This document shows positions 1 to 12,316 of a stretch of 64,000 nucleotides of DNA, in pieces. Every line of letters begins with the position of its first letter. Positions within the stretch are counted from its first letter, which is position 1. Source of the DNA: Trachythela sp. YZ-2020. Taxonomy: Eukaryota > Cnidaria > Anthozoa > Malacalcyonacea > Clavulariidae. The notes below the pieces were generated by a model. The model did no database searches. It saw nothing but the letters and a program-made list of their open reading frames with translations, and was not told where the DNA came from. A program made the translations under genes and the position numbers. The stretch covers positions 3,472,001-3,536,000 of the forward strand of contig JADLSH010000382.1 in assembly GCA_016169945.1 (NCBI GenBank), read 5' to 3'.

Positions 1-114
1 AATTGTGCAGTTGTTAATGCAGTACTAAACGGTCTTAATTGATTACTGATAAGGTGGATTTACAATTTCCAACCATATTGCAGAGGTAAAAATATATTAA
101 CAGCATAGACCTGA

Positions 115-241
115 TGCATAATTCGCAATTGAGCATAGTATCCTAGGTTACGAGAGTGTATAAGCACGGTAAGACCTAGGTCTTGCTACCTAGGTGTGGG
201 TCTCGTTACCCAGGATTCTATTCCCGATTGCGAATTATGCA
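115..241. repeat. Inverted-repeat (foldback) element
   Basis: The two ends are 15-bp inverted copies (TGCATAATTCGCAAT at the left, its complement at 227-241). The interior contains several CCTAGGT-type motifs that also pair. This is a MITE-like structure with no coding capacity. No family or target duplication is recognised. Confidence 0.6.
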
Positions 242-802
242 TAAGATCTATAATGCTCTACTGCCAGTTCTACACTACAAACCCAATACCTATATATTAA
301 GATGAGATAGTAGATTGGTAAAAAGAAATTAGTTTGTCTTATTTCATATTGAGCTTATTCTTGAAATATTTGACTGAAAATAGTTAGCTATCCGCCATCT
401 TGGATTATTGTGGATATGCATGTTACATCACAAGTGGGATCACACATTTTTAACCTGACATTGACCAATATGAGATTAAAACTCGACTTTGATATCTATT
501 CAAATTCTGTGTTGAAATAAAACATTTTGAACAACTTTTGCTTGTTATGTGGTAACAAGAATATATTTAACAAGTCTAACCCACTATTGACATCACCAAA
601 ACCATAGTTAACCCATCAATGCACAACACTCTTCCCTTGGCGAGTAAAGTCATGTGGCATTGGACAAAATAAGATAATAAAGTAGGGCACATTTGGGCAC
701 ATTGCAGCTTAATTTGTTACCAAGAGACATTGGGAGATAGTTGGTTAACCCATTAATAGGCAAGACTGTCCCTTTGATGAGTAAAATTGTCTGGCATTAT
801 AA
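242..802. other. Non-coding stretch with a dispersed simple motif
   Basis: No gene is seen. Two diverged copies of a dispersed motif (TTAACCCAT... followed by GAGTAAAATTGTCTGGCATT-like sequence) lie near 605-670 and 745-800. A third copy occurs near 62775-62860. They behave as scattered copies of one repeat family. Confidence 0.5.
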
Positions 803-958
803 CAAACATACTTGAAGGGAGGTGAGTCCGGGATTTGACGCACCGAGGGTGGTCGGTAGCTGTCCGAACCTACCGAGCGAAGCGAGGTAGGTTCGGACAG
901 CTACCGGCCACCCGAGGTGCGTCAAATCTCGAACTCACCTCCCTGCAAGTATGTTTGG
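803..958. repeat. Near-perfect 155-bp hairpin MITE
   Basis: The sequence from about 803 to 874 is repeated as its reverse complement at about 884-958, leaving only a short centre (CGAGCGAAGCGAG). Arms are roughly 70 bp with few mismatches. A short open frame across it is an artefact of the hairpin. Transcripts would form a long double-stranded hairpin. Confidence 0.8.
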
Positions 959-2750
959 TTTTTATCTCATGCCTCATAAAAAATCTTGGGTTAAATGATC
1001 AATTTCAAAGGCAGATTTGAGACTCACAAAGTATGGCGCACATGACGTCATGTTCTGATACAAAATAGTAACTACTGGAGCATGACAGTTGGATAATTGG
1101 ATTAAATTCCAAGGCTGATGTAGCTGTGCAGTACGCCCTATTGCAGGAGAACAATTATGAAACTCGTCTTTGCAGCATGGTATGAAGAGCTTAAAGCAAA
1201 AGCCAACTTAACATTTTGGATATACAAACAAATACAAATCTTGAGTTGCACGAGTATTTCAGCATACATAAATTTTTATGTTGTTTTCAAATAGCCAACA
1301 TATTACTTACTTTCTAGACGAACGATACATTATTGCTCAAAAACCAGTACTAAGATAAATATCCATCGTTTAGACAATATGAGTGAAATAAACTTTCAAA
1401 GTGTTTCAGACTGTACATTGAAAAATGGCCCGTTTTACCTACATACTGACGGGCGCTGACGCTGCAAAATCAAATACGTGCATGTATTCCCTAATATAAA
1501 CAACTAACTGAAGTTACCTGGTAAATTCGGTCCGAAAAGGGAAGCAAAATTATTTTGAGATAGCGGGTAGTTGGAAACAATAAGGGTAAATCCACGAGAG
1601 ATGCATGGGTGGCAAGGGTTTAAAGAACTATTTTTGACAGCAGCTGACAAACATGTTCCAATTGTTACACGTCGAGTTCGCGGACGATAATTGAAATCTG
1701 AGCCCTCCTACAGTCGCAGAAATGTAATTAAATTTACTAACTGCGGTAAGAAATTTCAATTTCTTACAAATTTCTTGTCCCCCCCCCTCAACATTTCTCA
1801 TCGGATTTAAACATATCTCGAAGGTCGTTCTGAAGGGTATGGGGGACTCGTCGCCCCAGTTCCACTGCTAACTGCTGACATATCTAACAAAAATAAGTGG
1901 CAAACGTTCAATGAAATGCACCAAAGAAGAGCAATACAGTATTCAATAAACTAGCAAGCCTATTATTTCTTATATAATAGGCTTGAAAGACAATGTGGCG
2001 AACTTTTGTTCTAAATCTAAATTCACTTTAGTGTTAAAATGCAGTGGTATAGCCGATGTAATATGTTATTGCATTTAAACATTGCATTTATTGAATAGAA
2101 AATTGCATTTAATGAACATTGAAATGTCCAGTCGATATTTTCCTAGTCCATTGGATCCTATGGACAGGCGAATGTTTAACAGACGTTTCACTTGATTGAG
2201 TCAATGCAGGAAGCTTACATCTATTTTCATGTTTGGTATGTAAAAGAGTCACCCCCTATATATCTTGTCAAACCGTATCTGGAATTCCATTTGCATGGTG
2301 TGTTAAATAATCATGACATCCTGATATTCAGTTGGAAGGTCAATCTTCAAATGATGGCATGATATTTCATCATCTTGAATACTGTAATCATAATTGTATA
2401 TAAATTTTTCCATCGTTGTATTAATATACATAGAAAGAATTTTGGTAACGCAAAGCATGTTTACAGTTTGCCATGGAACTGAAAGCGAAGTCAATTTAAT
2501 CAGCAGGGTGTCTTCGCCATGATCATAAGATAATTGATATACCGATAGCGTTCATTCTTCTATTCACTATACAGTCTTGAGTCTCAAAGAAGACACAGCC
2601 CAACTCAATTTCGAAAGTAATAGACCATTTTGTTAAGGTAAGCTGTTATTCAATCTTCTACATCAATCATGTTTTTAGTATAGTATCTGTTTTGCTGCAT
2701 TGGCCACCAGTAAATTTAATTTGCTCAAAGGATTACCATCAATTTTCTCC
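959..2750. other. Non-coding stretch, no gene seen
   Basis: Frames are short and lack recognisable domains. A short palindrome around TATAATAGGCTT occurs near 1960-1985, and a C-tract near 1780. Nothing else is supported. Confidence 0.4.
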
Positions 2751-2754
2751 AAAA

Positions 2755-3369
2755 ACTCATGAATTCAGACTCTACAAAATAGAGCAACAAGGGTCATATT
2801 AGGATATGGATATGAGCATGGTCAGTCCGAAGCAGCGCTTTCCGAATTCGGTTGGAAAACCTTAAAAGAACGCAAACTGATCATGAAGGCCAGACTTATG
2901 TATAAAATTACTCACTCGCAAGTATACCGGTTGCTCTGACCGAAATCTTCCAAAATTCCTTTGCCTCACAACATATCTATAACTTGCGTAAATCCAGATA
3001 CTCAGTACTTAAAGAAAAGTATTGGGTTTTGCGGAGCTAAACTTTGGAATGGCTTACATGCAGGTATCTCGCAATCAATCTGAGAATTGCAGATTGTTTG
3101 AATTCATTTAATACGTTGATTGCTGATACTAGCCTGCTTTAAATCAATTGTAGATCTTTGTATACTAATATATTATGTAACCTTAAATTTCTTTATGTAT
3201 TGTAGTGTGTGTTAATTCTCTTAGTTATGTATATTATTTTAACCTGCACGCCCTCCTTGGAAACCAGCGAATTTGCTGAAGGAGTAAGCGAGTAAGTTTT
3301 ATCTTATCTTATCTTATCTTATCTTATCTTATCTTATCTTATCTTATCTTATCTTATCTTATCTTATCT
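2755..3369 (+). mobile_element. 3' fragment of a non-LTR retrotransposon with pentanucleotide tail
   Basis: Broken plus-strand frames from about 2770 encode a fragment resembling the C-terminal end of LINE reverse transcriptases (QNRATRVI..., GWKTLKER..., MYKITH). A fragment with the same GWKTL-ER motif lies at 61155-61469 on the minus strand. The copy is 5'-truncated and carries stops. It ends in a run of about 14 TTATC/ATCTT units (about 3298-3369), consistent with a microsatellite-type LINE tail. The clade (CR1/L2-like) is inferred from the motif only. Confidence 0.6.
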
Positions 3370-4209
3370 TGATAAAACATGTGGTATATTTCCTCATGTA
3401 TAGCATTACAAAAATGAAAGAAGCAATTTTCTTACGAAAGGTTTGAATTTTTTCAAAATATTGCTGCTTACCATATTGCTTAACTGGTTTATTTAATGAA
3501 TAGAATGCTTGGGGGAACGAACTACATGCTTTTTTTTGCACTTCGGAAAAGATCGCAAAACTAATCAAAACGCTTCCTGATTTGTGTGAAGTTTGTGTGT
3601 TACCATAATTATATCGATTATTTTCAGTAAGGTCTATTTGGTGAATTTATCGTAATTAGTATTAGTTTGTGACATAACATTCGTTTAATCAATGTTTGAA
3701 ACTATATTGTAACAATGTTGTTGACAGACATAAGTATTTGGGAGACAGTCATGCATGCATACTGTAACGCCTAGCGGAGTCGTTTAGCTGATGCTAGTAC
3801 TGCAGTAGGTTTTCAATCACGGCCGTTATTCGTTTTACGACGAGGTCGTTAATGTTTTATGTCTAATAAATGACATCCAATACGAAAACTTACTGAAATA
3901 GAGCGAACTTCAACTTACGGACATGCAAGTGGCATTATATCATGACCCTAACGATCATTTAATTGATTTGTTGTAGTACAACTTTTGCCATTTTAATCTT
4001 AATGTTGAGTCAGTAAATAGAGAATTTCAAGATGGAATACTAAAATTAGGGCAAGTTACTGTGCGGTTTCGGTTTCTGAGCATGCAGCGTGTATACGGAT
4101 CTTAATTAAGGTCGCCGCATGCAGTTTCGTTTTAACCAAACATATCCAAACGGATACAGACCGGGACTTGGAATTCGATATCCGTATTGGACAATCTCAT
4201 GTTTCTATT

Positions 4210-5790
4210 TTTCCAAGCATATATTATAAAATCCCAGACTTTTGTTGTAAAATTTCCCGAATTATGTGGTTTTGTTTTCTACCTTCATAAAGAATATGAT
4301 AGTTGCACCCTTTTCTTGTTGGTATCTTATTTTCTGGTAAAACTCTAATAAATACATGTATGCAATAGTAATTTAATTAGTTCTTATCTAATAACTTCAA
4401 TTCCATCTTAATCGTATACCCTGGTTCCAGAGGCTCTTAAAGAACGGGGAGGTAAAATAACGGCGAAGCGAAATAAATACGAGGCGAAAGAGCCTCTGGT
4501 CAAATCGATTGCGAATCTCACTTCCATACTTAATTAGGTTCAGCATCTGAACCTCGCATGTGATTGGCTGTTTGTAAAAACATGTCAAACCGGTTTGGAA
4601 AATAAACACTAAAACGGAACTAATTATAGCCTTTGTGTGTTTAAAATTAGTTCAATGTTTGTTTATTTTCCAAACCGGTTTGACATGTTTTTACAAACAG
4701 CCAATCACATGCGAGGTTCAGATGCTGAACCTAATTAAGTATGGAAGTGAGATTCGCACTCGATTTGACCAGAGGCTCTTTCGCCTCGTATTTATTTCGC
4801 CTTGCCGTTATTTTCCTCGCCTTTCTTTTAAGAGCCTCTGGAACCAGGGTATCTTAATCGGAAAAAATCGGTAGTATAGCTGACGTAGACTATTATGAAG
4901 ATATATGAAGTTTACTATAGTTACGTTTAAAATATTCCGTGCGGCTATATTACGTACATACACAGTTTGATATATATCCGCCAGCTAAGAATGCAGGATA
5001 TTACCTGAAGCTATGTGGTTGTAGGGTGTACCTTGTATATTAACTTTAATAAAATAGTCTAATTATTAAGAACGGCAGGAGGAAAGTATCATATAGAGAG
5101 ACATATTATTCTAATATTCTCGGAGGTGTCCACCAAAGGCAAAGGGGTATTTCAAGCTGTTTTATGTGGACGAGCTTATTCTTGCTTCTTGGCAAATAGT
5201 CAAATAAGAAAGACAATTCCTCGGCGGTAGCTATATCAACCCGTTTACTGAACTCTCGATCCGAAAATCGAAAAATTCTGTAGTCTAGCTGACCCGAACT
5301 GTTTTAAAAGATGCTTCGTCATGCGGCTTAATTTATTACGTCAATGTACAGTTTGGAATAATGTGGTTTTGTTTTCTGCATTCAATGGTTCCACCTTTCT
5401 CTTGGTATCCTGTTTCCTGGTAAAACTCATAATTGATATGCAATACCCATTAGCTCTTATAAAAAGTAATCTGGCGAGCTTTTGTCTACATTGCAATTAT
5501 CGTTTCTAAATATAAATTCATCTTAATAGTTTAACATTCGGAGGTCTATATAGTTGACGCGAACTGTTATGAGGATATATTTAGTTTACTATATAGTTTC
5601 GTTTATGACTTACATGCACAGTTTGGAATATCCGCCAGCTAAGTATTCAGTATATCACCTAAAACTTTATATGTGGCAGTATGGTGTACCTTATATAATT
5701 ATGTCATATTTTAGTAAAATATTTTAATTTTAAGCACGGCGGGATGAAGTATCATAGAGATGCATTCTTTATCTAATATTCTCAGAGGAG
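4210..5790. repeat. Diverged roughly 1 kb direct duplication
   Basis: Sequence at about 4220-4400 plus 4860-5170 is repeated in the same order at about 5330-5790. Shared landmarks are ATGTGGTTTTGTTTTCT, TGGTAAAACTC, TCCGCCAGCTAAG and CTAATATTCTC. The first copy is interrupted by the foldback element at 4415-4851, which the second copy lacks. No coding frame is conserved between the copies. Confidence 0.65.
4415..4851. mobile_element. Long-arm foldback transposon with 9-bp target duplication
   Basis: The two halves are inverted copies of each other (roughly 200-bp arms starting TACCCTGGTTCCAGAGGCTC). The element is flanked by TCTTAATCG at 4406-4414 and again at 4852-4860. A 9-bp duplication together with long arms fits a non-autonomous Mutator-like foldback element; that class is inferred. 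The empty site in the neighbouring duplicated copy (near 5520-5530) confirms insertion. Two mirror-image open frames in the arms are not genes. Confidence 0.8.
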
Positions 5791-5799
5791 GTCGACTGC

Positions 5800-7089
5800 A
5801 TCACAAGACTTATATCAGTTATGGTTTCGATTTAGCAATTCAAATGTGAAAAAATAAAAGTTCTTAACTACGGCATACCGACATAACCAGTTGTTAATTT
5901 TCGTATTTCAGAATTTAAACAATAGTTGTAATTCCGAAATTGGAAACATGATCAAAAAGTCTAATGACTGTGATTTCTGGGATTAAATAGCGCTAGACCG
6001 CGGTGGAAGTCGTATACCTATGACTTTTAATATGCTAGTCCAAGGCACTGATCTGTTGTCCTCGTACCTCAGTTGTACATCACATGTAAGAGCGTTAGTC
6101 TAGCCGACCAATAGTCAAGGGTTCGATTCCCGCCATCATTAAAGTAATTCTCTTCAACTACTTCTGGCGTTTCGATGCATGCAGTTCAAATAAATTTTAC
6201 ACCTGTATGTCTGAAGTGCCTCATGTTAGGTTTAGTTCCATGCAAGCGTATATGACTATGACTTTGTATGTTAGCAATAGATATTATAGCTATAAATATT
6301 TTACAAGTGTTAAAAAAGGCGGCAAATTCATGTTATGCGTGGTTGAACCTTCTTCAGCTATTAGTTGAAACATGTTTAAATATGAGTCCATTGTTCACAT
6401 GTTCACAAGAATTATAGCAAAGTTTTCAAACTCTATAATTTCACGCAGTTTTAAACCATTCAAAATCACCTTTGTTTCATTGGACTTTCGTCCCATTGCC
6501 ATGCAACAACTTGAAATCTCGGTAACACGAATATTCATTGTCTAATTTCCAATGAAGGGCCCTCACTCTAAACCTGTCAGCTCTTTTCTTTAATTTTTAA
6601 TGGTCTATAGACACTTCCCGAATTTGCAGGCTGGCAATGAAAAACTGCCTATTTACCATAGATTACATTGTCCGCTTCGATTTCAAGCTATTGTTTAGTA
6701 TGCACTTAAGCAAATTCTTGAAGTGACTATTGTAGAATACTACAAATATACTGGACCCCACCTTTAAGCAATTAAATTGCAACGCATCACGCTCAGCATG
6801 ATATCACTGCATGCTGCTACATAATTTAAAATAGTTTGACCTGTTCTATTTTGCATTTAAGCACTGTTCGTGCGGTTATACGCCAACGCCAATATTGCTG
6901 CAAAGCAAGTTGATTACAATGCTATCCATCACGTATTTGCTAAATCTATAATAGTCGTATATTATATATAAAACGAAGTTTAGCGCTAAACAGGCGTTTT
7001 TACACCCATGATTTGTTGAAATCTCATTTCTAATGTAGACTTTTGTAAAGTTATTGCTCATTTGCATGAATATACATTTATACTTGCAG

Positions 7090-7120
<31 letters not shown>

Positions 7121-7787
7121 CTATAGGCCATAATTATAGTGACAATGAAAATTTCCTATCCTATGCTAGGGTGATACATGCAGTTATTCTATAGAGCAAA
7201 GATAAAACTGCTCAGCAGTAAACATGCAGGAAGACTTGACACCCTGTTGTTCGACGTGGTTGAGTTCTATAAATCCTGTGGTTCTTGATTGTTGGTCCGG
7301 AGTCAATTGCGTAATAGCTTTTAACTTACACAGTGGTGCTTAGCCGCTATCCAGTGGACAAATTTCATATCCTATGCTAAAGTGATATACAGTTATAAGT
7401 TATTATAAACAGGAAGGCACCGTGTTGTTCAATGTAAGTCAGCCCTATATATCCTGTGGCTCTTGTTTTTTTCGCAATCATGCTATATTTAAGAAATAGA
7501 AAGCGAGTCGCATGTTTTATGGTGTGCCAACGTAAATCACGAGGCGACAACCGACTGTTTTACGCGCTTCTCGAGTGTTCTCCCAACATTCCCGTTGTAT
7601 ATTAAAAAATTCAAAATTTAAAGGAAAGCAGAAGTTTATGGTTAAGCGTTTCAGGCGAAAAGCAGTTATCAACAATTAAGGCGGATCAATTTACAGAAAG
7701 TTCATTACTGTAGAATTGGTTTATATAAAATCTTTTGGGGGGAAATTCTATTTATAGTTAAAAGTGTTAATCTTTCAATTGTATAAG
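5800..7787. other. Non-coding stretch; one tRNA-like 3' half and a TA microsatellite
   Basis: No gene is recognised. Around 6080-6140 the sequence GGTTCGATTCCCGCC resembles a tRNA T-arm (B box), but a full cloverleaf was not found, so it is likely a SINE or tRNA remnant. A TA microsatellite lies at about 7088-7120. Two short related passages (near 7145-7260 and 7355-7460) share CCTATGCTARRGTGATA. Confidence 0.35.
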
Positions 7788-7821
7788 TCATTTTGTGGAA
7801 AAAATACAACAAATAGGTATG

Positions 7822-8207
7822 CTAAGCGTACATGTATCTGCTGATGCGTATAAATTTGTGCCATTGCATTTCAAGTGTTCTTGTAGTTTTTGATGTTCTT
7901 GGAGGTGTTTTATGGGTGCCTTGCCAGTTTCGAAGAGGGATGGGCCAAGGTAGATTATGGAAGTCGCCAGCACCTCTTGTAAGATAGAGCTGAAATTAGA
8001 AAAACCTAATTTGTTTGAATAATTGACTGGTGATAAGTAAATTGGCCTTGAAATGAAACGAAAATATAGAGGCATATAGAGTGCCGCCATAAATGGCAGA
8101 CTGAATAGCGAGCACCTAACTATGTTACTGTTACTCACTAATGAAGAGATAGAAGGACCAACTGACTGATGGCCAGATTGACTCTGGGCAAACTGGTCGA
8201 CCGTCAT
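7822..8207 (-). CDS. Candidate two-exon small gene, unknown function
   Basis: Tentative model. The first exon (8207-8139) starts at an ATG and encodes 23 residues up to a good donor (GTGAGTAAC). The second exon (7989-7822) follows a TTTCAG acceptor and continues in phase 0 for 55 codons to a TAG, giving about 78 residues. The product is basic and rich in Thr, Pro and Arg with no known domain; its end reads ISRYMYA. A roughly 28-bp segment covering this end recurs at 62605-62635, so the last part may belong to a dispersed repeat rather than a host gene. Transcript evidence is lacking. Confidence 0.25.
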
Positions 8208-8524
8208 TAATTTGTTTACAAGACAGAAATATTCCCAAACTACAGCTCAAGAACATGCATGGAAATCTGGCATGTTGACATAGAGTGATATATCAATTGC
8301 TGTGGAGTTTCAAATACTATTTGAAGATACTCTAGATATTCCAGTAGTTTAATAACATACAACTTTTGCCATGGGTCAATAAGTGCACGAGGTCTATCCG
8401 CTCGATCTCCTATATTGCTTTTAAAGCAGCTGTATACATAGAGGGGCCAGGGCCTATAGCCCCTGGGAGCAAATTATAAAAACAATTGCAAAACGTTCAG
8501 ATTTAATATAATCCCTTGTGATTT

Positions 8525-8825
8525 TCGCATGTGAAATTCTATGTGGAATTGAAACATTTCACATGTGAAAATGCACATTTCACATGTGAAATTCAGAATT
8601 TTCACACATGAAATTCTATGTGGAATTGGAACATTTCACATGTGAAATTCAGAATTTTCACATGTGAAATTCAGAATTTTCACATGCAAAATTCGAGTTT
8701 CAAATATACTTTCACATGTGAAAGCGAACGTTCATATGTGAAATATATATTTCATAATTATGTGGAATTGGAACAGTTCACATGTTAAAAGACAGTTTTA
8801 CATGTGAAATGACATGTGAAATTTT
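8525..8825. repeat. Palindromic minisatellite built on TTTCACATGTGAAA
   Basis: About ten copies of the self-complementary core TTTCACATGTGAAA alternate with short spacers such as TTCAGAATT or TTGGAAC. Because the core is a palindrome, each copy can form a small cruciform. No gene is present. Confidence 0.75.
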
Positions 8826-9680
8826 TGTAAGGGATTTAATCGTTTAATCCAAGATACTTGCGTATAACATTCGTAGCTACTATATTGTAGGTAACAGCAC
8901 TATTTACACATTATTAATTTCTTATTCTTTTTAATTAATGTTTCATTACCTCAAATGTTATACCCTTAGTTCAGAAGTTAATAAAACATGATTTTCGCAG
9001 ACCAATGTCACAAATAAAAACAAATTAACACGGCAAATTAACCACCTTTTGAATAATTAGTTGGTAAAACCGAGATTGTGTTTATAAAAGCATATTTGTG
9101 GTAGCTAAATTGAATAATATTACTCAGATAGTTAAGTGCTTCCAATAACTTGATCTGCGAACCGAGGAAATATAGAGATATGAAATGAAGTATTGGCAAA
9201 TATTGTGTGAAAAAACATTAAAATAGTCTATTTAGTAATTTAGATGAGAATATTTTAGAAGTTTACCTATGGATATGAACTTTATTATGACATTATTATA
9301 AGCATGTGATTGTTTCGATTTCATGTGCCAATGGAAGTTTTAAAAGTCTTGAATAGTCTTACTACTAGGAGTTACTATCGCAAGGAAAGTGCTGCCTTGA
9401 CGCCCAAACTGCATGCAAAATTCCTCGACCAATTAGTAATATTGAACGTATTTATATTGCTAATGGCACACTGTATGTATAGATTTATTTTCTTGTCCAA
9501 ACGATGAGATTACAACACTGTGATTACAACACTGTAATTGTAAATAATAATATATAAGAAGTACACAAGTGGTTTTCAAAGCCACATATCAGAGTGTTCA
9601 GACTATTGTCAATGGAATTCTTGGTACCAACATTATTGTTCCTGTTATTAGAAATCATTCTTTACTTCAAAGCTGTCAAT
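8826..9680. other. Non-coding stretch, partly a dispersed repeat
   Basis: No domain-bearing frame is present. Sequence around 9220-9320 (TTTAGTAATTTAGA..., ATGGATATGAA..., GCATGTGATTGT) recurs near 63575-63650, marking an interspersed repeat. Confidence 0.4.
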
Positions 9681-10700
9681 GGACTATTCCCTTATTAATT
9701 GTAGCGCGCAAGGAATCATGGGAGTGTGGTAACCGGCTTGTCTTCCAAACAACATGGTCGCTATGAGCGAGCATTTTGTGTGGTCGAAATTTCGGCGATT
9801 TTACACCTTTTCCTTGAAGAATAAAGTTTGAAAACTTGGTGTGTAGTTTAAGGATAGTGTAATCTATATTTTGAGGAAAAAACATGGTGATCCTGGCATA
9901 ATTTTCTGTTGCAAAATTTTGCTAATGTTGGCGGACGATTAATGGGCTCTTCGAGAAAAGCAAGCACGAGGGATGGAATCACAGCAGAATTTTGTCCGCC
10001 AACCGTGGAGTAATATTTTGCAATAGAAAGATGTAGCGATACCTGTTCTTCCTTTACGGCAAAAAAATTAGGTTGATAAAATGCGATCAGCCGATTTTAT
10101 GCGCGATGTATTTCTACTATGTTTTGACTGTCTAGATAAACAAAATGTCGCATTGTCGGCCTTGACATTCGCCGTGTAGTTTTAAATTTGTTTGGCGGGA
10201 AAAAGCTCTCCTCGTAACTCTCTCAGGCAAAAACAAACTCGAGAAGTTCACAAAAGACTTTTTAACCTGTTTAAAGTGCTTTGGCTCCAAATTTAATCAA
10301 CTGGTGGAAGAGGCTTCGTCCTAAGGTTAGGTTAGGTAATAAATATAGTAAATTTTTAACACAAAATTTAAATTATATTGAAAATTTTTAAATTTTAAGT
10401 AGAATAGCTTAACTATAGCATAAACTATAGCTGGTATTTTTAAATTTTGATAGGAATAGGATAGGAATTTTGATAGTATAATAGAATTATTGAATGTAGT
10501 TGTATTTTTAAAATTATATCTTTGAAATTTAGCTAGAATTTAAATAAATAATAATTGTTTGATAACTATTAAAATAGCATTACTGAGTAGGGTAGTTTTA
10601 AATTATATTTCATTTCAAATACTAAATAAATTAGTATAAATGGACGAAGCCAAACCGCAGACAATGAATGAAGAAACACCACAGCTGGACTGCAGTGGCA
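9681..10700. repeat. Left terminal inverted repeat of the ISL2EU-like element
   Basis: Positions 9681-10410 match the reverse complement of 20333-21077, and about 10410-10700 match that of 13860-14141. The repeat contains the presumed promoter and 5' leader and runs past the transposase ATG at 10640, so it includes about 20 codons. It also preserves the uninterrupted version of the site where the Ngaro element landed in the other arm. Confidence 0.85.
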
Positions 10701-12148
10701 ATACACCATCACCAACATTAGTCAGTCGTGGGGGACGAACATGTTGTGTACCAAATTGTAATAACAACAGCAGACGTAGGCCAGACCTGTCTTACCACAA
10801 GATCCCACAGGAACCAACATTAAGAAAAAAATGGATCAAATTATTGAAAATGAAAGGTTTCTGTAATCCAGGCTCGAACCACTATGTATGTTCAGCTCAT
10901 TTTCCAGGAGGTAAAAAAACTTATGAGAATAACATTCCATCAATTCTAACTTCGGATATACATCCAGCCCCCAAACGAAGAAATATTTTACGTATAAGCT
11001 CCATTGGAGATGAAGCTGGAGGTGGTAAGGAAGAATCTGACACAAACAGTTTATCAGACAGTCCAGTAAATATAGCGTGTAACCAGTTTACAGAGTGTAA
11101 CCAGGTAGATAACATTGAGGGTCTTAAAGAACAGCTTCAGGTGCTTCAAACAAAGTATGATAAATTGCAACAGAAGTACGATAAGAATATGGTAGACATG
11201 CAACAAAAACTGTTCAGAATAGAAAGATTTATTGGTAGTGATCATGATTTTAGATTTTATACTCGTTTCCCAGATTATGGTACTTTTAAAATATTTTTCA
11301 ATTACTTATCACCAGCATGCAATCATCTGCTTTACTATGATGGTTCTACAACCACTGTCATAACATCAGAAACACAGAAGAAACGAGACAAAGCAAGGTC
11401 TTTATCTCCAGAACAAGAACTGTTCATGGTTCTTGTCAGACTACGTTGTGGTCTACTTCTTGAAGACTTAGCCCACAGGTTTGATCTATCACCCAGCCAT
11501 GTTTCCCGCATCTATATCACATGGATAACTTTTCTTAACCAACAGCTTAGACTTTTACCAATTTGGCCAACACGCCAGTCTGTTGACGACAATATGCCTG
11601 AATGTTTCAAAGCAACATTTCCAAAAACAAGGGTCATTATCGATTGCACAGAGATCTATCTTGAAACCCCATCCTCTTGTAGAAGCCAATCAGCCACTTT
11701 TTCAAGTTACAAAAACACTAATACTGCCAAAAGATTACTAGGTATTTCTCCCAATGGTTTCCCAAGTTTTGTGTCAAACCTTTATGCAGGCAGAACAAGT
11801 GATAAGAAAATAACAAGTGATTGTGGAATACTGAATCTCTTAGAGCCAGGTGATCAAATTATGGCCGACCGGGGATTTGATATTGAAGACATTATGCCAG
11901 CAGGGGTAACTCTCAATATCCCTGCTTTCCTAGATGGGAGAGATCAGCTTAGCAAGGAAGAGGAAATCATGACCCGAAAGATAGCCTCTGTTAGGGTACA
12001 TGTTGAAAGGGTAAATGCGAGAATAAAGAGCTTCAGGATTTTGCACCACGTTTTCCCACTCAAGTCAGTTGAGCAACTTGAGCAAATATGGACAATTTGT
12101 TCATATATTAGTTTATTTATGCCACCATTAATTATTGAGAAACAGTGA
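10640..12148 (+). CDS. THAP-domain DDE transposase, intact
   Basis: The predicted 502-residue protein would cut and join the element's own ends in the nucleus. A THAP zinc domain at about residues 31-112 has the C2CH ligands C36, C40, C84 and H87 and would bind the inverted repeats. A coiled coil follows at about 156-195, suggesting dimerisation. A helix-turn-helix (LSPEQELFMVLVRLR..., about 255-300) leads into a DDE_Tnp_4-type catalytic domain with D335 (IIDCTE), D410 (MADRGFD) and E456 (HVERVNARIK). No stop or frameshift interrupts it. The ATG lies inside the inverted repeat and the same start is mirrored in the opposite gene. PIF/Harbinger is the nearest alternative family, but the paired YqaJ gene favours ISL2EU. 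Confidence 0.9.
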   Translation: MDEAKPQTMNEETPQLDCSGNTPSPTLVSRGGRTCCVPNCNNNSRRRPDLSYHKIPQEPTLRKKWIKLLKMKGFCNPGSNHYVCSAHFPGGKKTYENNIPSILTSDIHPAPKRRNILRISSIGDEAGGGKEESDTNSLSDSPVNIACNQFTECNQVDNIEGLKEQLQVLQTKYDKLQQKYDKNMVDMQQKLFRIERFIGSDHDFRFYTRFPDYGTFKIFFNYLSPACNHLLYYDGSTTTVITSETQKKRDKARSLSPEQELFMVLVRLRCGLLLEDLAHRFDLSPSHVSRIYITWITFLNQQLRLLPIWPTRQSVDDNMPECFKATFPKTRVIIDCTEIYLETPSSCRSQSATFSSYKNTNTAKRLLGISPNGFPSFVSNLYAGRTSDKKITSDCGILNLLEPGDQIMADRGFDIEDIMPAGVTLNIPAFLDGRDQLSKEEEIMTRKIASVRVHVERVNARIKSFRILHHVFPLKSVEQLEQIWTICSYISLFMPPLIIEKQ

Positions 12149-12316
12149 ATTTTAATTAACTGATATTGAGTGGCTTACTGCATCTATAGATGACTATTAC
12201 AATTTTGCATCTGAAAGTGTTAATAGCCCTTCATTAATTGCATCATTACATCTTATGTATACTGTAAATAGTATGAGTAAATATTAGTTTGTTTAATTGT
12301 TAACATATATTTTTAT

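Noticed and set aside
3298..3369. TTATC tandem run considered as a telomere-like repeat
   Set aside because: Unit is not TTAGGG or a known telomere repeat, and it directly follows a LINE 3' end, so a LINE tail is the simpler explanation.
4397..4874. Two mirrored open frames with the same MFIFQTGLTCFYK sequence
   Set aside because: They are the two arms of one foldback element read from opposite sides.
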